Shown: positions 54,605 through 64,000 of the stretch, one piece after another
How positions within the stretch are numbered: position 1 is the first letter of the stretch
How the letters are laid out: each line of letters begins with the position of its first letter
Source of the DNA: Wolfiporia cocos
Taxonomy: Eukaryota; Basidiomycota; Agaricomycetes; Polyporales; Phaeolaceae
Length of the DNA stretch: 64,000 bases
Reading direction: 5' to 3'
Assembly: GCA_029448655.1 (NCBI GenBank)
Contig: JACCLO010000010.1
Span: 2,108,001-2,172,000, forward strand
Notes under the pieces: generated by a model
The model's input: the letters and a program-made list of their open reading frames with translations, nothing else
Databases searched by the model: none
What the model was told of the DNA's origin: nothing
Position numbers and translations under genes: made by a program

Positions 54605-56387
54605 TCAGACGTCCACATGCGCGCGCCGAGGATATATCAGGTCGAGCTCCTTCGCGTCGACTCCGACGAACGGACGATCCTTCACGCGACGCGTCTCGAG
54701 CTCGCGTTTGGCGAGATACAGATGTAACAGCTTGATGCAATCTCTGGCCTGCAAGGGGTCAGGTCGAGTCTCAAACACCGCGGTCAAGGCACCTACGACA
54801 ACAAAGATGCCAAGGCCAATCGAGTTCCTCCACCTAAAAGGCACGCATCAGCTGGGCGCACAACCGTCATGAGGAACAGCGACGCACCAAACGGGGTCAC
54901 ACTCATGCCACGTCCTCGTCCCGCCTGCGACCAGGTTCAGCGCCACCCTGAGGCCCATCCCCAGCTGGCGCAGGTAGCCGCCCTCGGCTCCGGGCAGCGC
55001 GTCCGGCCATCCGCCGACGATTGACCGCGTGTGTGACGCACGGGCGGCGAGGACGCGCCGCAGGATCTCGCTATGGCGCGAGAGGCGCAGGAGGGCCGCG
55101 CCCATGTAGTTCGCGATCGCGGGCAGCATGAGCGCGCCGCCGACGAACCGGCCGAGCGACGCGTTCGTCACGCGCAGCGTGCGCTCCGCGACGCGCGCGG
55201 GCTCGTCCGGCGCGGCCTCCGCCTGCGCGTTCGCCTGCTCGCGGGCCGCGTCCGCGTTCGGGTCCTGCGGGTCGCGCGCGTGCGCCTGCGGGTCCTGTGC
55301 GGGCCGGCGCTGGCGCACGGGGTCGACGGCGAGCCCGATGCGCGCCTGGATCGCGGGCTCGTCGCCGATCTCCCAGACGACCTCGCGCACGGCTTGGCGC
55401 GGCACAGGGGCAGTGCCCATGAGCCAGTGCTTGACGCGCGTGCGGAGCCGCCGGTAGACGGCGGTCAAGAATGGGAACGCGAGCGTGACGAGGAGCGGAG
55501 AGGGCGGCCACGCGAGGATCGGCGCCGGCTGCGGCGGGTTGAGGGATGCGAGAGATGGTCGGGAGGGGCGGGAAACGAGCGGGGAGGATGGCCAGGCGAG
55601 GAAGAGGGGGACGAGGGGGAGGGTGTCGAAGAAGCGCGTGCGCGAGAGGACGAGGCTGATGGGGACGAGGGGGAGATTGATGTAGGCGTGCCAGGGCCAG
55701 TTGCTGGGGTCGTCGGTGAGGAGCATGTTGTACCTATGGGGCGTTGAGATGCTGCGTTCGGGAAAGAGAAGGAGCACGTACATCTCCTTGCCGAGGAATT
55801 CTTGTACGGCATATGCACCATAGGAGGTGCAGATCACGTAGACCCCTGCATGTACACGCCTTAGCTCGACAGCACATCCAACCCGGAGCGCGCACGCGCA
55901 CGCATGCAGTACGAGGGGCTCTGCCACGTACCGAATCCGACCGATACAACAACTCCCGCAAGTCCCGCTGCGCTGACAAGCTTTCCAACGATTGACAGAC
56001 TGGTGTTGACATTGTCGAGCAAGCGCAAGATGAACGGGTTGTCGCTCTCCAGCTCGTACGCAGCGCCGCACTGGGGACACTTGAGCGCGTTCCGGGCGCG
56101 CGAGGGATCCTGCTGCGCGGACTTGATCCACTGGAGCAGGCAGGACTCGTGCGCGACGAGCGTGCAGCTGCACGGGTGGGTCCATGCGCGCGGAGGGTCC
56201 TCCGGGGCTGTGGAGGTCAGCGGGCCTTCGGGCGATGGACAGGGTGCGCACCGTCATAGCGCTCCTCTTCGCGGCAGATGAAGCATAGTTTTACCTGTGG
56301 ACTGCATCAGCGACGAAGGAAGCGAGACGTGCGGGCAGCGGGTACCCGGAGGTCGTCGACGGTGGGGACGTATGTGTCGGAGTTCAT
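54605..56387 (-). CDS. membrane RINGv (MARCH-like) E3 ubiquitin ligase
   Basis: Six exons: 56387-56346, 56294-56252, 56207-55932, 55845-54888, 54833-54797, 54748-54605 (499 residues). The RING-CH finger is split over exons 2 and 3: KLCFICREEERYD, then THPCSCTLVAHESCLLQWI and LKCPQCGAAYELES, giving the C4HC3 pattern of RINGv proteins. Membrane segments follow: AGLAGVVVSVGFG, AYAVQEFLGKEMYVLLLF, LVPISLVLS, PLLVTLAFPFLTAVY and, near the end, SIGLGIFVV. A Pro/Ala/Asp-rich loop lies around AQDPQAHARDPQDPN. Such ligases ubiquitinate membrane proteins; the target is unknown. The correct frame is visible only after splicing. A single long frame (54848-56257) covers the locus but misreads the RING finger. 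Confidence 0.85.
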
Positions 56388-56638
56388 GGATAAGGCTGGT
56401 AAGCGCGCGTGCACGGCGTGAGCGCCAGGTCTGCCTCCCCGAGTGAGCCAACGGAGGGCTCTCGACGTCTCCTGCGTCCTCGACCGTCTGTTCAGCGTGC
56501 AGCCGCTGTGCAGCAGCGCTGGATGCAATCTGCAGCCCGCAGTGGCCCCCTGTGCGTCACCGAGCTAGCGTGACGCCCCGTGACAGTGACTCGAGCTCGA
56601 CCAATTCTTTCTTCATATCCCTCCATCCGCGCGACAGC

Positions 56639-58380
56639 ATGCCCGGCGACGAGACAGCCCAGAAGCCCCACGACGCCTCCGACAGCGAGGGCGAGGACAG
56701 CGACGTCGACCAGTCCTTTGCCCGCATCGACATCGACCCCTCCAAGCTCACTCCCCTCTCGCCCGAGGTCATTTCAAAACAAGTAAGCCCAGTGCCCCTC
56801 CGCCGTCGGCTGTCCTCATCCACGACCGCAGGCCACAATCAACCTCGGTCTGCATCTCCCCAACGGCCCGTCGCGTGCACACTGACGCGCTCCATCTCTA
56901 GGCACCATCGGACATGTCGCCCACGGAAAATCGACCGTCGTAAAGGCGATATCGGGCGTCATGACCGTCCGCTTCAAGAACGAGCTCGTCCGGAACATCA
57001 CCATCAAGCTCGGCTACGCGAACGCAAAGGTGCGATCACCCCCCGCGCGCGCATGCCCACCCTACAACCCCTCCGCAGATCTACAAGTGCGAAAACGACG
57101 CGTGCCCGCGCCCAGGCTGCTACCGCTCATATCGCTCCGACAAGGAGGACAACCCGCCCTGCGAGCGCCCGGGCTGCGGGCACCGCATGAAGCTCGTCCG
57201 CCATGTCTCGTTCGTCGACTGTCCCGGCCACGACATTCTCATGGCTACCATGCTTAACGGCGCCGCGGTCATGGACGCCGCGCTCCTCCTCATCGCCGGC
57301 AACGAGACGTGCCCGCAGCCGCAGACGTCCGAGCACCTGGCCGCGGTCGAGATCATGAAACTCGAGAACATCATCATCCTGCAGAACAAGGTCGATCTGA
57401 TCAAGGAGGCGCAGGCGCTCGAGCACCAGAAGAGCATATCCGCGTTCGTCAAAGGTGCGAGACCCCCTGATCGCGCCCGTCTGCACCGCAGCCAACGTCC
57501 GCAGGTACCGTCGCCGAGTCTTCGCCCATCGTCCCCATCTCCGCCCAGCTCAAGTACAACATCGACGCCGTGAACGAGTACATCGTGAAGCGGATCCCGA
57601 TCCCCGTGCGCGACTTCACCACGGACCCGAAGCTGATCGTCATCCGCTCCTTCGACGTGAACAAGCCCGGCGCGGAGGTCGACGAGCTCAAGGGCGGCGT
57701 TGCGGGCGGCTCCATCCTCACCGGCGTCCTCCGCCTCGGCCAGGAGGTCGAGATCCGCCCGGGCATCGTCACCAAGGACGCGCAGGGCCGCAACAAGTGC
57801 AAGCCCATCTTCAGCCGCATCGTCTCGCTCCACGCAGAGAGCAACCACCTGCAGTTCGCCGTGCCCGGCGGCTTGATCGGTGTCGGGACGCGCATCGACC
57901 CCACGCTGTGCCGCGCGGATCGGCTCGTCGGACAGGTGCTGGGCGCGGTGGGGAAGCTGCCGAAGATCTACAGCGGTGAGTGATTTTTCAGGCTACGCGT
58001 CTAGCCCCTCGCTGACGGGCGGACGCAGAGCTGGAAATCAGCCTGTTCTTGCTGCGGCGGTTGCTCGGTGTCAAGACGGAGGACAAAAAGCAGACAAAAG
58101 TGTCCAAGCTCGTCAAAAACGAGCTGCTGCTCATCAACATCGGTTCGACATCGACGGGTGGTCGTGTGCTGAGCGTCAAGGCGGACCTTGCGAAGATCCA
58201 GCTGACGTCGCCAGCGTGCACGGAGGTTGGCGAGAAGGTCGCGCTGTCCCGTCGTATCGAGAAGCACTGGCGATTAGTCGGTGAGTAGTCGCGCGCTCTC
58301 ATGCATACCATTATCCTAAACATTCCTTGCGACCAGGATGGGGAAGTGTGCAGCGGGGTACGGTGCTCGAGGTCGACTGA
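56639..58380 (+). CDS. translation initiation factor eIF2 gamma subunit
   Basis: The GTPase core of eIF2, which brings initiator Met-tRNA to the 40S ribosome. Seven exons: 56639-56782, 56832-56847, 56902-57029, 57079-57454, 57505-57975, 58029-58280, 58337-58380 (476 residues). GTPase motifs: G1 [16 protein letters not shown]3 [16 protein letters not shown]4 ILQNKVDL. The zinc-binding insertion typical of eIF2 gamma is present ([13 protein letters not shown] ... [10 protein letters not shown]). Domain II is clear ([20 protein letters not shown] and [15 protein letters not shown]), and the end [13 protein letters not shown] is conserved. The second exon is just 16 nt and encodes part of the strand leading into G1. 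The start gives an acidic N-terminal extension, as in other fungi. The minus-strand RINGv gene starts 251 bp upstream. Confidence 0.96.
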
Positions 58381-59597
58381 TGTGCATGCTTTCGTTGTTG
58401 TCGCTGTATTCCCAATGTCATCACGTTGTAGCCTTAGGGTGTCTCCGTGTGCTGTATCATACTAGATGATATTGCCAGTATGCATCCTGGTGTGTCAGCC
58501 GCAGCTTTGTTTAGCTTGACTAACGAGGGCTTGACTATCCTGTCAATGTAGAATCATACTACGTACCGCTGACTTCGACTTCGACTTCGACTGAACAAGG
58601 AACAGGAAATGTCTTCGGAAATGCAAGTGGAGTGGCAGCATCTCCCGATCTTGTGGCCCCGTGTCTAACGGCGTCGCAACTCGAGGGTGGCGACATTAGT
58701 ACGTATTTATCTTCGCATTGGATTGGAAATGTATTTTTGTGGCGGACCACTTAATGACACACCCGACAGCGCAGACAATCTTTTTATACAGAAATTCCTG
58801 CTGTCCTTACGATTGAAGCCACACTACTCAATCGATGTACGGCATTCCAACCCCTTGTATTGTCAGCACAGGGCAGTGGCTCCCAGGTAGGATTATATAG
58901 AATCATGATGAGATTCAGGAGACACTGTGGTTGACGATATATTAGTGTTAGGTATCAAAAATCCGTGCCTTCAAGAACGTGAAGCACAAAGCGACCTTCG
59001 TCGGTCTCACTGTTCGACTTCAATCTCTTGCACTTTCGGGCGGATCCCTTTGGTCATCCATCATTTCATTTCTCGAATGGTGGGTACATACTACTGCAGT
59101 CATCTATGAGATCATGTCGGTGTTATCATTGACCTCTTCCAAGTGAATACCCGATACCTAGGCCACGTACGCCCGGCAGCTGACTAGTGACTGGGGAGCA
59201 ACGATGATGCCCGCAATGCATCCGCTATCTTCGCTGAGTGTATCTCATGACCTTGCCCGGTTTTTCAAATGCGCATGGGCCACAATTCTCGAGCTAAAGG
59301 CAGCGATCGAACTGCTAAGGTGTTATATTGGCGCTTCCGATCGTGGCTATAGCGTACCCATCGCGCCTGAATGAATATGTTTAGACTCAGGGAATTATAC
59401 GGCTACTCGGCACTCTGACTACCCAGAGCGGCTGCATTCTATGAAGAGGATACTGCTCCCCGATCGCCCTCTTGTCTACATCACCAGATAGGCGAGGGGT
59501 CCGGGCATCTGGCTAAGCAGACCTCATGCACAGAAAGGCGAGGATAAAAGGCGTCGAGTTTTATGCAGGTTTTCCTCTCCTGTTCGAAAAATAAGAC
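58381..59597. other. 1.2-kb spacer
   Basis: No recognisable protein on either strand. A short repeat (gacttcgacttcgacttcgac) lies near 58570. The region before 59598 is taken as the promoter of the alcohol-oxidase-like gene. Confidence 0.45.
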
Positions 59598-62133
59598 ATG
59601 GCGAACGACGCTACCACAGAAGTCGATATCATCATCGCTGGAGGTTAGTGAGCTGCATTACCGTTCCGATCATGGCATGTAGCATAATCTGACTCTCGAT
59701 TCAGGAGGAACCTGTGGCTGTGTGATTGCGGGCAGGCTCGCCGCCTCATACCCCTCACTTCGTATTATGGTCATTGAGGCAGGCTCTTCGACATACAACA
59801 ATCCCGCATTCACCCAGCCTGCTCGGTTTCATGAGCACCTTCGTCCGGACAGCACTACCATGAAGGTAGTTGTATGCCGGGAGAGCGAAGCTTTGAACGG
59901 ACGCGCGCCAGTCGTCTCCTATGCACAGTGCCTGGGCGGGGCATCTAGCCTCAACTGCGCGTATCCTTATACTGCACGATGCTCCTGTGCATTGATGTGA
60001 TACCATAGTCATGAAGTATACTCGACCTGCCGCATCAGAATTTGATGACTGGGAGACAGTACATCGTAATCCAGGCTGGGGGTTCCGTGATTTACTGCCC
60101 ATATTCCGAGAGGTAGACATTGGTCCATAAATACTTATCACCACTAATCTTCCAATAGCTTGAGACATACCAAATTTCATCAGGCAAGGAAACACATGGC
60201 TACCATGGCCCTCTCAAGGTCTCGCTGAGCAGCGTTGAGAGCACGTCACTTCCGGCGGAACTACTCACTGTGGCTACTCAGTATGACAAGGGTCGCACCT
60301 TCACGGATGACCCCAACAATTTTCATGAGTGCAATTCATACGCAGTAAGTAGTCCCTGCTCCCAAGTGAAAATCTCTGACTGTTCTTGGGCAGCGCTGGC
60401 CAAAGTGCGGACGAGTTTATTACCATGTCTTCTCCTTCTAATATGTCGTCAGGTGGATCGACGCAGAGACTGGCACACGTTCAGACGTCCCGCATTACTA
60501 CATATACAACCAATTCTATAGCTCAAATCTCATCATCAAAACCGAAAGTCTAGTCAAGCGTGTGATCTTCGAGTATGAACCCCTGAAATACTGCATAGTA
60601 GACACTGACCGTCCGCAGCGGTAACCGCGCTATAGGCGTTGAATACATCTCAAACAATCGCTCTAATCCGGGTGCTCCACGAAGTGTCAGGACGGCTCTT
60701 GCACGTCATATGGTGGTCGTGACCGCTGGGGCGTTCGGGTCTCCTGCTATCTTGGAACGATCTGGAATCGGCAGTGCTAGATTCCTGAAAACACTAGGGA
60801 TTCCCACCATTGCTGACCTCCCTGCGGTAGGCGAGGATTACCAAGGTAAGATACATTTTGAAGTGAGTGAAGAGGATGTTTCACGGTTAATAGATCACCA
60901 TGCTATCGCCGTGCCATTCTATGCCAAGGACGGCACAGAGACGCTCGATAGGATGGACTTCGACAAAGCACAAAGCAAGTAGTTACAATATCGGTAGAGC
61001 AAGGTATCGCTGGACAGCTGCGTGATTGCAGGACGGGATGCACAATGGATGAAGGACGGCTCTGGAGTATTTGGCTCAAAGTGTGTCTTAATGATCTCAG
61101 CTACACCGAGTACAACTAACAATATGGTAACAGTTGGATAGATGCAGGGATCAAGCTTAGACCGTCTCCGAACGAGCTCAAGGACATAGGTCCAGACTTC
61201 AAAGAACGGTGGTCTCAATATTTCGCTGCTGCTCCAGACAAATCTGTCCTTTGGTTCGGCTTATTGCCTTTGTATGCAATCTCATGTGTCTGTTAGCTCT
61301 GGAATTCACATGCCATAATTTAGCAACCCGTCCGGGCAGCAGCTGAACCCCGTCGACAGCAAGCAGTTCTGCTTGATATCCTTCATACACTACCCTGTAT
61401 CGAAAGGATATGTGCACATTAGCTATGTATACGCTCCTCAGGACATCAATCCCAACTTCCTCGGCGAGTACGTACCGTACATTTGCCTCGTAATACTCCA
61501 GCTCACATTGTATCGCTTTTGCAGTAAGGGAGACCTAGCACTCCTGCGATGGTCTTACAAGCGGAGTCGAGAATTTGCGCGTCGTATGCCATCGTACACT
61601 GGGGAAACTTTGGACCAACACCTCAATTTCATTTCAGTACGAATAGCCAATATACGTGCAACTGTCGCCGCTACGTGGCACCCCGTAAATATCTAGGCTT
61701 TGCAGATTAGTGAGCTGCTAATGAACCGTGACTGCAGCTAGGCACATGTGCCATGCAATCGCGCGACGACGGTGGAGTGGTTGACCCCCGAATGAATGTA
61801 TATGGAATCAAAGGCCTCAAAGTGGCTGGTGCGTAATAATGCTCTCGTCTCACAGCTGGCCTGTGCTTATTGTCTCAATTTAGACCTGTCGATTGCTCCA
61901 GAGAACGTTTCAGCTGTGAGCTATCGTTGGGTATCCCTAGATTCATTCCCGTGACACTGAAATTGTGTACAACATAGAACACATACTCCACAGCTTTGGT
62001 AACCGCAGAGAAGGCTGCAGAATTAATTATGCAAGAACTCGACGCCAGCATCAGTGACAATGATAAATGCGAGTCATCGCCAACCGACGTTCGTGCACGG
62101 TCACCGACAGAGGGCGGACTGTACTTCCTATAG
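59598..62133 (+). CDS. GMC oxidoreductase, alcohol-oxidase-like flavoenzyme
   Basis: An FAD enzyme of the glucose-methanol-choline family, closest in style to fungal alcohol (methanol) oxidases. Exon 1 ends in VDIIIAG, completing the FAD-binding GGGTCGCVIAGRLA in exon 2. Then follow IMVIEAGSSTYNNP, the signature CLGGASSLN, VVVTAGAFGSPAILERSGIG, and near the end the catalytic TWHP-LGTCAM region, LKVADLSIAPENVSA and NTYSTALVTAEKAAELI, with the conserved His and Asn. At least ten short introns are needed; one lies between the His and LGTC. With them removed the frame continues to the stop at 62131-62133. No secretion signal is seen and the last residues (YFL) are not a PTS1, so the location is uncertain. 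Product would be an aldehyde plus hydrogen peroxide, useful in lignin-degrading fungi. Confidence 0.85.
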
Positions 62134-62226
62134 GGTGTCCGGAGTAGGCCCCGTTAGTGCATGCCTCCTACTTCGCCTGCAACAATTTTGTCACAGACGG
62201 GTGCGGATGCTTCACGAATGGCTGGT

Positions 62227-63977
62227 TTACTCCTCGCTCGTCGGCAGATGGCCGAACGAAGCGAGGATGATGTCGTTGCCACGAGTCCAAGAACCCCTTG
62301 GCGTCGGCGTCGGCGTCGGTTGCGGTAACTGTAAGGGCAACCGCATGTCGTATGTCTCCTGAATGGTGAAGTAGGACGTCCATACCGGTGACGCAGGCGG
62401 CATTGGCATGTTCTCAAATGTGCCTGCGACGGGGAGATCGGCCATGCTAAGTACCGGTGCAGATGGGACGTCTGCGATGGCAACAATCTCCAAAACGTTT
62501 ATCGCCTCCGAGTACATGGGAGGCTTCGAAAAGTCGACAACCGCTGCCATCTCGGCCATCTCCGAGTAAGCGGGGAGCTGTTCCTCAAGGTCCACGCCTT
62601 CCAATGTGTCGGGCAGCGGGATAAGCGCGAGAACAGGCGCGACGAGGACGTGATCGCTGGTGAACGCGCTGGCGGCCAGGTCGAAATCGTCCACCACCGA
62701 GAGGGCCGATGGGAGTATCAGCGACGAGAGTGATCCTGCTAGCGGCTGAGGCGTGGGCATGAACAGCAAGGCCGGTGGTGCAGGTTCTGCCGATACCATT
62801 GCAGGCGAGAACATGGTGCCTTCAATGTTCATGCTCTCATCGGGGAGAGCGTCCAGAAGCAGTGGGGTGGAGATAACCAGGGGGGACATCGAGTCGTCCG
62901 TCTCGAACGGGCTCAGCATGGGAGATGCGAGTGCGCTCGTTATGGGCAGACCATCTACCTGCAGGAGGTTCGCGCCTGTCGCAAGAGTGCCTGTTGATGC
63001 CATCAAGAGTGAGAGCTGCATGCTTTCCTCATCATCCAAGTCAATAGATATATGGTCCGGTAGAACGATGCCCGGCAGACAAAAGGAGGACATGGGGCCC
63101 ACAGAGGACAGTGGGATGAGGTAAGGAGTCGGAGGTACTCTTGGAGTGACGCTGAGGTTGACTAGCGGCAGTTCCGGCAGCAATAAAGGCGAGACCGGGG
63201 TGTCGAGAAGAGGAGGAACCGGGCGAAGCTCGAGCGACGAAGGCAGACTTACTGCGACGTCCAGGTCAAAGAGTAGAACGTCCGGCGACGACATGTTATT
63301 CAACAACGATGGTGAGTTCGGGAATCTAACGGGCAGAGGAGCCAGGCCGTTATCAGAAGATATGGCGAGGCCATATGCGGCAGCGTGCCATTCGTCGTCA
63401 TGACTATTTGCAGGATCCATGGTTAACAGAGACGTCGAGGGCGCGAGCAGCACGCTGTCGTCGTCAAACGAATCCCATGACAGGTCCAGGAAGCTGCTTC
63501 CCGAGTCAATGTTCGACGAGCATTTCCAACCAGATACGGGGTTGCCTATGGCTTGGGGATCTGGGCGAGGATCCTTGACATGCGTAGAATGGAGACTCCT
63601 GATGGTAATATGGGGCCACCGTTCTGCCACGTCATCCTCATCGTCGGTAGAGACGGGTCCCGCGGATCTATCCTTGGACGGAGCATGTTGGGCGTAGTAC
63701 CCAAGTGCGACGACGGGAAACACTTCCTGGCCAACACGCTGTGCTGCACCGAGACAGCCGATTGTGGGTCCACCGGGCGCTTATATCCGAGAACAAAAGC
63801 AAGCTCTGACTCGCGCATATCGAAGCGAGAACGGTACAGTGCTTTCAGGTTCCTTGCCTCGCCAAGAGATATCTTGATGTCATTGCTAGTACTAATGGAG
63901 GCGGAGGCATCAGTGAGGAGAGCAGAAAATCCGGTGAGCTCGATATTCAAGTTCTTGGGTCGCAAGAGCGGCGTCAC
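62227..63977 (-). CDS. unidentified Ser/Pro/Leu-rich protein, possibly incomplete at its N terminus
   Basis: Two frames join across a likely intron near 63735-63675. The upstream part starts at 63977 (MTPLLRPKNLNIELTGFSALL) and reads SLGEARNLKALYRSRFDMR and LAFVLGYKRPVDPQSAVSV. The downstream part is long, low-complexity and acidic (VSTDDEDDVAERWP, LDLSWDSFDDDSVLLAP), with many Leu/Pro/Ser runs and two PxY-type motifs (LPAYSEM, PPMYSEA). No domain is recognised; the composition suggests a disordered regulatory protein. The window ends 23 bases upstream of the proposed start, so an earlier exon may lie outside. It is convergent with the alcohol-oxidase-like gene, with stops about 90 bp apart. 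Confidence 0.5.
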
Positions 63978-64000
63978 GCATGAATGCGTTGGATGCCTGT

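Noticed and set aside
54848..56257. Long single minus-strand frame as one unspliced protein
   Set aside because: Its N-terminal third is out of frame with the RINGv finger. Splicing at 56251, 55931 and 54887 gives a coherent C4HC3 protein instead.
1..64000. CRISPR arrays, rRNA genes, bacterial-type operons
   Set aside because: No regularly spaced short repeats or rRNA sequence were noticed, and introns throughout mark the DNA as eukaryotic nuclear.

Overview
The window is nuclear DNA of a filamentous basidiomycete, most likely an Agaricomycete. Genes are split by many short introns (about 44-70 nt, GT..AG). The housekeeping proteins (malate dehydrogenase, eIF2 gamma, NDUFA6) read as fungal. 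The transposons are of kinds abundant in mushrooms: KDZ with its DGNNSLKR and GYDIGC motifs, self-priming Ty3 chromoviruses, and a Tad1/I-like LINE. Genus and species cannot be read from the sequence.

The window falls into two parts with a sharp boundary near 34.83 kb. Positions 1-34.83 kb are nested transposable elements. Positions 34.83-64 kb are gene-dense euchromatin with short spacers.

Left part. A Ty3/gypsy chromovirus lies on the minus strand at 1062-14584. Its 5' LTR is on the right, and it encodes Gag, protease, RT, RNase H, integrase, chromodomain and a C-terminal dUTPase. Its primer-binding site is an 11-nt exact complement of the predicted first 11 nt of its own transcript, the Tf1-type self-priming arrangement. 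The two LTRs differ at only two sites in the part I compared, yet the element carries six later solo-LTR insertions, one inside another, and at least four stop codons. It sits in an older inverted-repeat element with tRNA-like arms (955-15183). A solo LTR and a DNA-transposon relic follow. The next stack is four deep: a LINE (27240-30533, 14-bp target duplication) inside a KDZ transposon (18312-32132, long inverted repeats, 8-bp duplication), inside a solo LTR (17960-32220, 5-bp duplication), inside a reversed solo LTR (17933-32800, imperfect duplication). The KDZ element carries the transposase plus two passenger genes: one with viroplasmin/RNase H1-like domains and one HMG-box-like. A perfect 74-bp palindrome lies between the transposase and the first passenger. 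Three more solo LTRs follow (32962-34829).

Right part, in order: cytosolic malate dehydrogenase (+), a RasGEF (+), a small uncertain locus, a hyaluronan/chitin-synthase-like GT2 enzyme (-), complex I subunit NDUFA6 (-), a PDAP1-like phosphoprotein (+), a mitochondrial PPR-like protein (-) divergent from an RRM/RS splicing factor (+), a membrane RINGv E3 ligase (-), eIF2 gamma (+), a GMC alcohol-oxidase-like flavoenzyme (+), and an unidentified low-complexity protein at the right edge (-). These genes do not form an operon or an obvious cluster. They cover central carbon metabolism, respiration, translation, RNA handling, signalling and cell-surface polysaccharide.
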